A DNA stretch of 9,139 nucleotides from an uncultured bacterium (GTDB lineage Bacteria; Verrucomicrobiota; Lentisphaeria; Oligosphaerales; Oligosphaeraceae): NCBI GenBank assembly GCA_900548225.1, contig URJM01000072.1, positions 1 to 9,139 on the forward strand. Direction: 5' to 3'. A model generated the notes under the pieces. The model did no database searches and was not told the origin of the DNA. It saw nothing but the letters and a program-made list of their open reading frames with translations. Below, one piece after another: positions 1 to 8,956 of the stretch. The stretch's first letter is position 1; every line of letters begins with the position of its first letter. The position numbers and the translations under genes were made by a program.

Positions 1-1
1 C

Positions 2-253
2 GCAGCCGACTTCGGCAGCATGGGCAACTGGATTGTGGGCAGCGTGACGCTGTTGGCCTGTCTGCTCTGCCAGGTGTTTGCCAAGGGATTCCTGCGGTCG
101 CTGTCGGTACTCATGGGCCTCATCGCGGGCTATATCCTCGCTCTCTTCATGGGCATGATTGATTACAGCGGACTCAGCGACATATCGATTGTGGCGGTCG
201 GAAACCGCGCCGTTGGGCAGTGCGGCGGAGGTGCGCTTCACGACAATGTATGA
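2..253 (+). CDS. Truncated xanthine/uracil (NCS2-type) permease fragment
   Basis: This frame is open at the left edge and ends at a stop at 251-253. Up to about position 196 it reads like the middle of a nucleobase:cation symporter-2 permease, an inner-membrane protein that imports xanthine or uracil with a cation. Visible features are FGSMGNWIVG, a hydrophobic helix (SVTLLACLLCQVF), the family-like turn AKGFLRSLSVL, a second helix (MGLIAGYILALFMGM) and IDYSGLSDISIV. Family members normally go on for well over a hundred residues after this point, including further helices. Here the last 19 codons (about 197-250) lose hydrophobicity and look like run-through of the opposite-strand peptidase gene, so the permease is cut at both ends: by the window on the left and by a junction near 196 on the right. 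No start codon can be assigned; the Met at 20 is internal. The family call rests on recalled sequence style, without a search. Confidence 0.7.
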   Translation, partial: AADFGSMGNWIVGSVTLLACLLCQVFAKGFLRSLSVLMGLIAGYILALFMGMIDYSGLSDISIVAVGNRAVGQCGGGALHDNV

Positions 254-3200
254 ACGGCTGTAGTCGGTGGCCTCCCCGTCGCCGTAGACGATGGCAACAT
301 CGCCGACGGCCGGGACGGCGGTGCTGCCGCCATTGCCGAAGCTGATTGCGCCGTTGTCGTACGAGAAGGTGTACCAGCCCTGCCTGACCATGTCGCCGAC
401 GGCGACGATTTCAAGTCCGGTGATGTTCCTGAACGGAGTGATCTGGCGGCCGTTGGAACCGTAGACCATGAGAGTCTCGGAGGTTGCGCCGCCCAGGACG
501 CTCGTCTGGACAGTGATGTAGTTGGTCTCGCTCTTCCTTGAACCGTAGAGCACATAGATGCCCGCCTTGCTGGCGTCAACGGATGCTCCGCCATTCCACG
601 CAAGCTTCGTGCCGGTTCTGGTCAAGGTGGATTCCCCGATTTCGGCATCTGTGCCGACTGCCAGGATGCGGACGCCGGTGATGGCGGCGGGCTGCTGGAT
701 TTCACGGCCCTTCTCGTTGGCGACGACGATGCTGACATTCTTGTCGGATGCGGGCATCGCGGCGGGGCCGTCGACGGCGGGTTCGCCAGGCTCGGAGACG
801 GCATTCAGACGGCGGACGACGATGAAGGAGCCGCTTGCGGAGTCCTTGAGAATCACGCGCTCGCCGACCTTTGCGGGAACTGCGACCGCGGCACCGCCGT
901 TGAGGGAGAGCTTGCCAGCCGCTGAATCGTATGCGAGTTCGTAGGTGCCGGCCGCCATGTCCTTCGAGATGCTTTCAACGAGGATGGCCCCGTCAAGGAC
1001 ATATCTCGGACCGAAGGCGCGGGAGGAGTCCTGCATATTCACTGCAAGGATTGGGATGGGATCCACGCTGGGAGTCGCGAAGCTGCCGGTGGAGACGTCG
1101 CCGGTGGCGGCTGGGGCGGCCGCGCGGAACTGCGCTGAACGTGTGCCGAACTCCTCGACTGCCCACGGCAGGGCGAACAGGTTGGCGTTGCCGATGATTG
1201 GGATGTCGATTCCCTCGTCGTAGACTCCGAGGGTTCCTCCCACGTCATACCACATGTCATCACCTGGCTGGTAGGCGACGTTGTATTCGAGGTCGTAGTC
1301 GCTGCCAGAGGTATTGACGCCTGCGATTATGCCAGCGCCGAAGAGCCCGTTCCAGGGCGTGGTCTCGGGATTGAGGGCTCCGTTCTTCTTCGCGTAGTAG
1401 ATTTCGCGTGTATTGATTCCATTCTCCTGGAGGTCAAAGCTGTCACGGCAGATTTCGTAGAGGTTGACGGAGCGGCCGCCATCGAGATATGGCCTGAAGT
1501 CGTACGACGAGTCGCCGTTTGCAGAGTCTTCGCAGTTGACGAGGGGTTCGCCCTGGTTCCAGCGCTTGTCCCCGTTGATGTCCTTGAAGCGTGTGTCGGT
1601 CAGGCGGTAGCCCTTGGTTCCATCGGGAGTGCCCCAGGTGTCGGGCTTGCTTTCGGAGGACTGGTAGGCGCCGATGAAGAGGCCGTCGTCGGGAATCTGG
1701 GCATAGAAGGAGCTTCCGGAACGGAATTCATCGCTGGGAACCACGCGGATCTCGAAGTCGGGGGTGTTGGGGCCGTTGCCCTTGGCCGGAAGCTTGACGC
1801 CATCGAGAGGCCGGAGGGTGACTTCGCGGTAGAGGAGACCCTCGACCGTTCTCTTGAGTTCGCTCCACTCAAGCTTGTCATTGGAGAGCTTCACGTAGGA
1901 CTTTGCATTGACGTCATAGAGAAGCACGCCGCTTGTCTCGTTGTCGGCAAGGGGCTTGAGGGCGGTTGCCGGGTCGAATGCGCCATGGGATGTGTCAACC
2001 AGGCGGACTTTGACGCCTGTCAGACGGGTCCATTCCGGGGCGGCCGCGTCAATTCCCGCGACGGTCAGAACCTCGCCCACGTTTGTCCTGGTGGTATGCT
2101 CCTTGGTGACGGACATCGCCTTGCCGTAGACGTAGAGCGGTCCGGAGAGCATCATGCTGGTGGGCGTCTCGGGAGAACTGTATGCAGCCGTTGCGTAGGA
2201 TGTGGACGCGGGAGCCGGGAAGTTGTAGAAGGATGTGGTCGAACCCACGTTGGGCGTCATCCACTTGTTCGCGAGCCCCATGTTGAAGAAGTTGTCGTTG
2301 ATGATGCACACGCTGCTGAGCGTGGCGTAGAAGCCGGCGCCAGGATTCTTGGACGTGTCGCTCGCCTTTACGTATCCTCTGCCGGAGGTCATCCTTGCGG
2401 TGTCGCCATACCATTTCCCTTCGATGTCGAAGTTGACCGTCGCGTCTCCGGAGGAGAAGTTGCCGCCCTGGGTGCGTGCCCCGTAGGCTTGCGTGGGCAC
2501 GGGAGGCTCCTCGGAGTCGGACTGCACGATTACGAGCTGCTGCGGCAGGGCGCGAAGATTCGCCGCATTGCCCTTGACATTGGCATTGAAGTAGACGAAG
2601 CCGCCAGTCCCGAAGGTATTGGCGAAGCGGTAGTTGGCGACACTGCCGTCGTTGTAGTTCTTGACTTCGAAGACATCGATTTCGTCACTCGCGCTTCCAA
2701 GGACATTGTATGCGGAGTCGACTGCGCGGACTGCCGGCGCGGTGAAGTCAAACGCCACATACTCGCCATGGAAGGAGGCGGGGCCGATGGCGTGTTCAAC
2801 CGCGGAGGAGAGCGGGTAGAGGGTTCCGCGGAACTTGAACTTGTTGTCATGCACATTCTTGTTGGTCTGCAGACGGAACCGGACGGTGTAGTCGTTCAGC
2901 ATTGTCACGCCGATGGGCCCGTTGGCCAGCTCGACATAGCTGTCGATACTTGCGGAGTAGCCGGAGACGACCTCACCCTTTTCGTTGGTGAGTCCAAGGT
3001 CATCCGCGCCAAGGATTGGCTCGGAGAAGCGGACATCGACGAATTCGTAGGAGCCTGCATCGTCCTTGAGTGCCTTTGTATACGGGGTGGCGCGCCATGC
3101 GATTGCGCTGACTGCCTGCGGAGGGACGCCGTCCCATGCGCTGACAGGTCCGAAGGAGTCGCAGATCCAGACCGCATCCAGGGCGCCCTCGTCCTTGTCC

Positions 3201-6200
3201 TCGCCCGTCTCGGAATTGAGTCCTGCCTTGCGGAGCCAGTAGATGCCGGCCTCCTCGTCATCATTCGAGAACGTCTTGCCCTGCCAGGCGGCATTGACGA
3301 TTGCGGTGTGCTTGCCGCTCTGCTCCTTGCCATCGGCGTCAATGTACTTGTAGCCGATCTCCTGCTTGCTGCCGGGTTCCTTCGGCGTGGTGTTAATGCC
3401 CTTCACGACGAGGCCGTCGTAGGTCTTCCCGTAAGTATTGCGTGGGTTGACGTATGTGACGAGGACCTGGCGGTCGCCGAAGGTGCGCGGGGAGACATTG
3501 GTCGGGTCAATGGTGATGCGGACGGTGGAGTAGACGAAGTCCTTGTCGCCAGGCTTCCATCCGCCGCCGTTGCCCAATGTCGCGTGGTTGGCGTTCTGCT
3601 GGATGATTGAGATATCCTTGACATCGACCCGGCGCCAGCCTTTGGGATCGGAGACGCCCTGCATCAAGTTGTAGAGGTCGGCATCCTTCGTCGCGTTGTT
3701 GAGAGGATACTTGTCAAGGCCAGGGAGTGCGTTCCATGCGATGCCTTCGGCGCCCTGGTTGTAGGTAATGTTGTCGCAGTCATCGGAGTGGACCCAGACC
3801 AGGAAGTTTTCCTTGGCATTGGGGCCGATCACGAGTTCGGCGGGGTAGTATGCGTCTTCGCCCCATGGGTTGAAGAAGTTCATGTCGACCGCGTCGATGC
3901 GTCCGTCGGCATCCAGGTCGCGGTAGTACATTCCGAGGTACATTTCGCCGGATTCGACACCCGCCTCGTCATCGGTGTTGATGAGGTCGTGCTGGAAGGC
4001 GTAGGTCGCCACGCCATCCTTCTCCGCGTATGCGGTCCAGACGTATGGCGCCTGCCCGTAGATGCCGGGGACGTATGCATTTGCATCGTCGTCGTAGTGT
4101 CCGATCACCTGTTCGTAGGTGAAGGTCGGGTTGCCGTTTTCGCATCCAGGCGCATGGATGAAGGTATAGCTGTTCTTCTTGGTGGAGAAGACTGGCGGAG
4201 GCAGGCTGGCCTTGCCAGGGGAGAAGACAGGATTCGCATCGAGGCCGATGCCTGCGGTGGCAAGCTTGTCACCATTGTAGTCGTAGATATCCTTGAAATC
4301 AACCCTGATGGACTTGAGGACCTTGTCTTTTGGCGCGAGCTTGGGCAGGTTGGCGTCGATGTTGTCGCGTCCAAGCAGGTTGATGACGACATAGTTGGAA
4401 CCTTCCCGGTGGAAGATTCCGGCGCCGTAATGCCCTGTGCTGCCCGCGTCGGCGATGGTCAGGGTGTCGGAGGTGCCGTTGTTGTAGAACGCGGTGACGG
4501 TGAAGTTCTTGGAGGAGATGGTGGACTTGAGGACTGGCTCCGTCTTATCAATGTAACGTTCGTCCTCGACGATGTTCTTGAGGTTGGCAGCTGCACCGCC
4601 TCTGGGGTTTCCGACTACGCGCTTGCTGAAGCGCAGGGCGATGGCGCCGTTGTCGGGGGAGAGCTTCGCCTTGCTGAGGAAGAGGCCGCCGATTGCGGAG
4701 AGCGGAAGCTCGCCGGAGGTGGAGGAGGATGAGGCGACATTGTCGCTGGCGTCATAGACGCAGCCTTCCCTGGGGCGCACCTCGATGGTCTCGACGCCGC
4801 TCGGGACGGGCTGGGTGCTGGTCTGGGTCATCTTCGGAGTGATGTCAAGACGGGCGCGGATCACGGCGGAGGCGTTGGTAAGGGGGGAACCGTCTTCGGC
4901 AGTCACCTGGTCAATTCTGACATTGCTGGCTGTTCCGCCATTGCGGTAGAGGACGACTTGGAGGTCGTCCTTGGAAAGGGCGCGGCGCCAGTTGAGCTGG
5001 CTGGGAGGGGTGTTGCTGAGCAGCTCGTCTGCTGCATTGGAGGGATTGCTCCATGCTCCGTCGTTGTTGCCGTCTCTCCAGACGAAGTCGTTGCCGTTGA
5101 AGCTGCCGCTCTGGTCCAGGTCGATGTAGAAGAGTCTTGCGGCGGTGGTGAGAGGTGCGCCGACAAATCCGTCCGCGACGCCCTTGCCCATGAGGAGTTC
5201 GTCCTGCCCTGCCACGTATTCATTGGAGTTGTCAACGGACTTGTCGGTCCATGCGCCGCTGCCGGCGGCGGTCCAGGAGGAGAAGAACTCCTTGATGAGG
5301 GCCAATTTGTTCGGGTCTGGGCTGGTTCCGTTATTGATTATGGTCTCTGACGGGAAGGGGATGCCGGTGTTGCTGTAGTATGCAATCTTCTGGCGTTCTG
5401 CGAGTGGGATGTCGTCGAAGTGCTTCAGGGCGAAGGTACCCGTGGGTGCCACCCCAGGGCCGAGCCAGATGTGGCCGTAGCTTGCGGGAGTCTGCTGGTC
5501 CGTGTAGTGGACCTCGGTGATTTCGTCTGCCGTGAGCAGGTCTGGCCCGTATGTGGGATGGAAACTGATCGAAATACCGCTAATGCTGTAGAAGTCGCTC
5601 TGCTTGCGGCCGTTGATGCCCGCGATTTCATTGCACCACTGCATGATGAATCCATCGACGCCGTGGGTGTACTGCCCGTCGCCGTCAATGTCAATCCAGC
5701 GAAGGCGGCCAGCCTCGCCCTTTTCGTCGACGATGATGTACTTCACGCGGGTCTCGACCTTTCCGTTGTTGCCGATGTCGCCGAAGCTCCCTGCGGCGGC
5801 AGTGCCCTCGGGAATGTCGCTGCCCCACAGGTATTCATCGTATGCGGAGTTGTAGGCTCCATCGGGGGTGTCGCTGGCGCCCTTGCGGAAGACGACCAGG
5901 CCGTTCTCGGCAGTCTCCGCGTAGCGGTAGACGTTTCCGTCGGAGGCGACGTTCACGCCGGCGATGGATGCGATTTCATCTGCTCCGCCGACGGGCTTGT
6001 TGAAGGTAAGGGTCACATACTGGCGTTCGTCAAGGGTCTCGATCTTCGCGGCGACGATTGCGGGGGCGCTCTTGTCGACCAGGTAGGTCTCGCCGCCCAT
6101 GAAGGCCTTTCCGTCCGCAGGGATGTAGTCGACACGAACGAAGCCGTATCCGTCGCCCACGTTGACATGGAGGAGGCCGGCCTCAAGCGTGCCGATGCTG

Positions 6201-8437
6201 ACGGGAGGCAGCAGGGTGCCGCGGACGGAGCCGTAGGAGCCCTCGACGCCCTGGTAGCTGGGGGTGACGCTGACGCGGAAGTCGTTGACATCCACATTGC
6301 CGCTGGAGGTGACCTTGAAGGTCAGTTCGCTGCCAGTGGCAAGGAAGTCATTGCCGTCACGGGTGATTGCGGTGACGACGCCCGGGGGGACGACGGTCCC
6401 CTGGGGCTGGTTGGTGATAGCGGGTCCCACGGAGATGGTGGGCACGTTGTAGACATCCTTGCGGTCGGAGGTGCCGTCGACATCGTAGTAGAGGAATCCG
6501 GGCTTCATGGTGAGGGTGGCGTCCGCCAGCGCCCCCAGGGTCTGGATGTCAATGAGAATAGTGTCGCTTTCGGCGGCGTATGAGAAGAAGCATCCCGCCA
6601 GCGAGTAGTTGGAGCCGCCGCTTGAGAGGGTGATCTTGCTGGTGTCGAGGGCGACGCCGCCAATCGGGCGGTTGAACTTGAGGGTGACGAGGGTGCCCTC
6701 GATCCACCAGTTCTCAAGGGTGAGATGGCCAATGCTCTCGGGAACCGCGATGAAATTCAAACCCCACTTGTTGTTGGCACGGCCACTGGTGGTGACTTCG
6801 TTGACGCCCAGGAAGACATAGCCCTCCTTCTCCAGGACAATCTCGTAGGTTCCGGACTCGACCTTGTCAATCGCCCAGATGCCCTTGCCGTCGGTGGTGT
6901 TGCGGTAGTTATTGGCGCCATACCCGACGCCGTCCTTCTTGACTGCAGTGTGGCAGTCGATGCCGTCCAGACGGTCGTACCAGGCGGCCATTGTCTGCCA
7001 GGTCTCGGTCATGCCCTTCTTGCGGATGGAGGCCTTCACACCTGCCACGGGAACGCCGTTGGCGTCGGTGACGCGGCCGGAAAGAATCGAACCGTCCAGG
7101 TCTTCGTGGTCCTGGAGGGTCATGTTGCGGTAGACGTTGGGGCAGTTGACGGAGATGTTCCTGTTCCATGCGGCGGCAAAGTGCTCGTCAAAGTTGTACC
7201 AGCCGTCGGAGCCGCCGTTCCAGCCCATGTTCATGTGGTAGAACCAGCGGCCGTTGTGGGTGCCGTATCCGTCAATGAAGATTGCGTGTCCAGAAGAGGC
7301 GCTGCCCAGGTTGATTGCAGCCCAGATGGAGACCGGGAGGGGGCGGCGCGCGTCAAGGTTGGCGCGGACGATGTCCATCTTGCTGGTGCCGCCGGCCACG
7401 GAGTTCGTGGTGTATCCGAAGCGCCTGAAGCCCGCCGCGGAGAAGTTGGAGCCTGATTCGCCCGCATTGGTGTGGTAGTAGTTCATGCCGACGGCCACGC
7501 CCGCATCCCTGAGAAGGCGGCCAATCATGCGGTAGTTCTCGTCGCTGGCCTCCTGGAACTTCGGGTCGGTGCGCTTGGCGCCCGGCTTGTCAATCATAAG
7601 TGACCAGTTGTAGGGGCCGCCCATCCCGTCGCCGCCCATGGAGTCGAGGGTGAGGTGGTATGTCTGCTGCATCATGTTCGACTTGTCGCCGACTGTGACA
7701 CCATTGGAGAAGTTGACTCTGCCCTGGGGCCACTCGTAGTATTTGAGGATTTGGGCGAAGGCAGTCGCAACGCATCCGGTGACGGAGTTGTTGGGGTTGC
7801 CCTCCTGGAACTCGGGGCCGTTGGGGGTCGGGGTCGGGGTGTAGTAGTTGAAGACGGCGTAGATGTTGCCTGAATCTGCGTCGAAGATGGTATTCTGCCC
7901 CCACTGGGTTGTGACGAATGAGTCGACCCAGATGTCCTCGATGGTCGCAGTCTGCCACGCGCGGGTCTCGCCTGCATTGAGGTAGCGCCCCCACTCGTCA
8001 CGGGCTCCCTGGTAGTATTCGGGGAGTTCCTCCGCGCCACGGGTCTCGCCCTCTGGCGCCTCTTCCTCCGCCACCGAAAGACGGACTTCCATGTCGGCCA
8101 CAATCAGCCAGAAGAGCGGGTTCTCCGGGCTTGCGACATAGCTGCCTGTGCCATTGTAGTACAGCACGGGGTTGATGCGGTCGTCAGAGGAGACCACCAT
8201 GAAACCCTCGGGGGCAAAGTTGACCGCATAGCCGTAGGTGACACCCTCGGCCTCGACGGGGACGACTCCGGAAACCTCACGGGCCACACCGTCGGCGGCC
8301 ACGGGATTGCCCTGGCTCGAAAGCCAGGACTCCGCAAAGCCGAGGGCTGTATCCTGCCCAATGGAAGCACCATACAGATTCACGCCGATAATCAGCGCAA
8401 ATACCGCAATACCAAGACGAACGAGCCCTTTCAGCAT
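197..8437 (-). CDS. Giant secreted C10 (streptopain-like) cysteine peptidase with long repeat/Ig-like C-terminal region, 3' end missing
   Basis: About 2,747 codons without a stop; the frame stays open to position 2, but the last 65 codons lie antisense to permease sequence and are probably not genuine. Domains in order: signal peptide (1-24); streptopain propeptide (about 29-120, with GFMVVSSDDRINPVLYY); C10 catalytic domain (about 165-430) with nucleophile Cys222 in TGCVATAFAQILKYYEWP, His384 in SGHAIFIDGYG, and the HMNMGWNGGSDGWY block (401-414) supplying the Asn/Trp region; a carboxypeptidase-regulatory-like fold (about 453-545, SGRVTDANGVPVAGV to GTYEIVLEKEGY); then Ig-like modules marked by FNRPIG (about 588), FNKPVG (about 812), FSKRVVG (about 1270) and FSEPILG (about 1805); Asp-rich loops; and three C-terminal repeats. 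C10 enzymes are secreted zymogens that cleave host or environmental proteins. Typical streptopain is about 400 residues, so the appended region is exceptional. Start 8437 has AGGAG 8 nt upstream; an in-frame ATG at 8467 lacks one. Substrate and anchoring are unknown. Confidence 0.92.
224..1039 (-). repeat. Three diverged protein repeats of about 80 residues at the C-terminal end
   Basis: Three consecutive segments align by eye: about 1039-800, 739-500 and 484-224, with an acidic/Pro-Ala linker (VSEPGEPAVDGPAAMPAS) between the first two. Shared positions are an entry strand (GAILVESI / GVRILAVG / GLEIVAVG), a 'G-x-Y/S-x-L/F' strand, a central NGG (SLNGGAAVAV / AWNGGASVDA / FGNGGSTAVP), a V-I-L/V-Y strand and an exit strand (SFIVVRR / NYITVQT / SYIVVKR). 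They look like small beta domains of a stalk or surface-binding region. The family is not recognised. The third copy ends just before the junction near 196, so more copies or an anchoring signal may be missing. Confidence 0.7.
7148..8365 (-). other. Propeptide plus C10 peptidase domain (residues 25-430)
   Basis: The propeptide block (residues about 29-120) carries the pattern 'GFMVVSSDDRINPVLYY' known from streptopain inhibitory prodomains. An acidic linker (EEEAPEGETRGAEELPEYY, about 123-145) follows and could hold the activation cleavage. The catalytic domain begins around TTQWGQN (about 178) and includes Cys222 and His384, 162 residues apart, close to the spacing in streptopain. A short TPTPTPNG stretch coded by GGGGTC-type repeats sits just before the catalytic Cys block. 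All key residues are present, so the enzyme is predicted to be active after propeptide removal. Confidence 0.88.
8366..8437 (-). other. Signal peptide of the C10 peptidase (residues 1-24)
   Basis: The N-terminus has a basic n-region (MLKGLVR), a hydrophobic core (LGIAVFALIIGV) and a small-residue cleavage site, most likely after LYGA at residue 24. No lipobox cysteine is present, so export by the general secretory route with type I signal peptidase cleavage is the simplest reading. The cleavage position is judged by eye. Confidence 0.8.
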
Positions 8438-8445
8438 CTTCGCTA

Positions 8446-8450
8446 CTCCT
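8446..8450 (-). promoter_or_regulatory. Shine-Dalgarno site of the C10 peptidase gene
   Basis: On the minus strand AGGAG lies 8 nt before the ATG at 8437 (AGGAG-TAGCGAAG-ATG). It fixes this start over the in-frame ATG at 8467, which has only a weak purine stretch in front. The frame is closed upstream by a TGA at 8486-8488. Confidence 0.8.
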
Positions 8451-8487
8451 AATGTGGATGGTTGCATGTCTTTATTATTACTAATTC

Positions 8488-8673
8488 AAATTCCTGAAGC
8501 GGAAAGGCCGGAAAAAGGGGAAATCCCATACACGGCCACCGCAAAATGCATTCCTTCTGCTAGCAAAACACATGCCATCAGGGGCACGGTACACCCAGGC
8601 AGAAGATTCCAATCGCAACCTACAAAATAATCACCTTTCTAAAAATTGCGAATTAACCCACATCTTTTTTCTC
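8488..8673. other. Non-coding leader region without recognised features
   Basis: No credible gene, tRNA or riboswitch is seen between the upstream stop of the peptidase frame and the dyad. The sequence is A-rich on the plus strand in places (8501-8530 and 8618-8656) and clearly lower in GC than the coding region. It probably holds the 5' leader of the peptidase mRNA. Confidence 0.5.
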
Positions 8674-8679
8674 TGACAA
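8651..8679 (-). promoter_or_regulatory. Possible promoter for the peptidase gene
   Basis: On the minus strand TTGTCA (8679-8674, five of six matches to TTGACA) is followed after 17 nt by TTAATT (8656-8651, a poor -10). The -35 lies inside the dyad at 8674-8691, which would suit regulation by a repressor. Transcription from here would give a leader of about 205 nt. A second AT-rich candidate nearer the gene is the TAATAATAAA stretch at 8471-8480, but it has no good -35. Neither is strong. Confidence 0.25.
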
Positions 8680-8691
8680 TGCATATTGTCA
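8674..8691. promoter_or_regulatory. Operator-like dyad TGACAAT-GCAT-ATTGTCA
   Basis: Perfect 7-bp arms flank a 4-bp centre, making an 18-bp near-palindrome of the size bound by dimeric transcription factors. Two more GACAAT half-sites follow at 8709-8714 and 8739-8744. The site overlaps the candidate -35 of the minus-strand gene. The regulator is not identified, and no regulator gene is in the window. Confidence 0.45.
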
Positions 8692-8714
8692 TTTCCACCC
8701 TTGAAAATGACAAT
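8685..8714. repeat. Inverted repeat with 10-bp perfect arms, overlapping the dyad
   Basis: ATTGTCATTT (8685-8694) and AAATGACAAT (8705-8714) are exact reverse complements around a 10-nt spacer. The left arm shares ATTGTCA with the dyad at 8674-8691, so the two structures are mutually exclusive or form adjacent binding sites. No T run follows on either strand, so a terminator role is unlikely. Confidence 0.6.
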
Positions 8715-8750
8715 GTTGAACATATCACGACAACAGAAGACAATGAAGTA

Positions 8751-8786
8751 GAGAGTAGGGAGAAGAGGGGAGAAAGTAGTGCGTGG
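8751..8786 (-). repeat. Inverted partial copy of the tail of the 110-bp repeat
   Basis: Read on the minus strand this segment starts CCACGCACTAC, identical to 8912-8922 and 9022-9032, and continues into the same kind of C/T tract (TTTCTCCCCTCTTCTCCC) with small indels. It is therefore a tail fragment of the intergenic repeat in opposite orientation, set 7 nt before the first direct copy. Confidence 0.7.
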
Positions 8787-8814
8787 TCACTATGCAGTGG
8801 GCTTCCGTTATAGG

Positions 8815-8838
8815 TCGCACGGCGATTCTGCCGTGCGA
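8815..8838. repeat. Hairpin A, copy 1
   Basis: Perfect 9-bp arms TCGCACGGC / GCCGTGCGA around loop GATTCT, identical to copies at 8868-8891 and 8978-9001. This copy lacks the following GC hairpin found in the other two. Confidence 0.85.
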
Positions 8839-8867
8839 TAGAGGACAGGAGGTGATTCACACAGGGA

Positions 8868-8909
8868 TCGCACGGCGATTCTGCCGTGCGAGGCGCGCCC
8901 GCGCGCGCC
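8868..8909. repeat. Hairpins A and B, copy 2
   Basis: Hairpin A (8868-8891) is directly followed by hairpin B (8892-8909, arms GGCGCGC / GCGCGCC, loop CCGC). In the other copy of B (9002-9019) the loop is CCAC, so the single base change between copies in this part falls in the loop and keeps the stem. Confidence 0.8.
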
Positions 8910-8956
8910 AGCCACGCACTACATTCTTCGCCCTCTTCCCTCTTCCCTTGAAAAAA

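Larger units (their letters stand above)
8794..8956 (+). repeat. Incomplete and rearranged copies of the intergenic repeat
   Basis: A head plus hairpin (8794-8838) matches the start of the full unit at 8957. It is followed by 29 bp of unrelated sequence (8839-8867), then by a hairpin-to-tail copy (8868-8956) that matches 8978-9066 with five differences over 89 bp by eye (8901, 8930, 8935, 8936 and 8950 differ). The result looks like two copies in which the head of the second was replaced. Confidence 0.75.

Noticed and set aside
1985..3610. Plus-strand open frame of 541 codons opposite the peptidase gene
   Set aside because: It is a mirror of the GC-rich codon use of the minus-strand gene. 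Its translation has no recognisable domain and no ribosome site, and the minus frame shows clear domains and continuous protein character.
5420..6583. Plus-strand open frame of 387 codons, and similar ones at 3788-4732 and 6725-7456
   Set aside because: The same antisense-shadow explanation applies. They are rich in Val/Asp/Gly from reading the complementary codons and have no signal or motif of their own.
7815..7845. GGGGTC microrepeat coding for TPTPTPNG as a phase-variation tract
   Set aside because: There are only about three 6-bp units. A change in unit number would stay in frame, so it could not switch the gene off.
8435..8467. Alternative in-frame start at ATG 8467
   Set aside because: It would add ten residues before the signal peptide and lacks a Shine-Dalgarno site, whereas the ATG at 8437 has AGGAG at 8 nt and gives a normal signal peptide.
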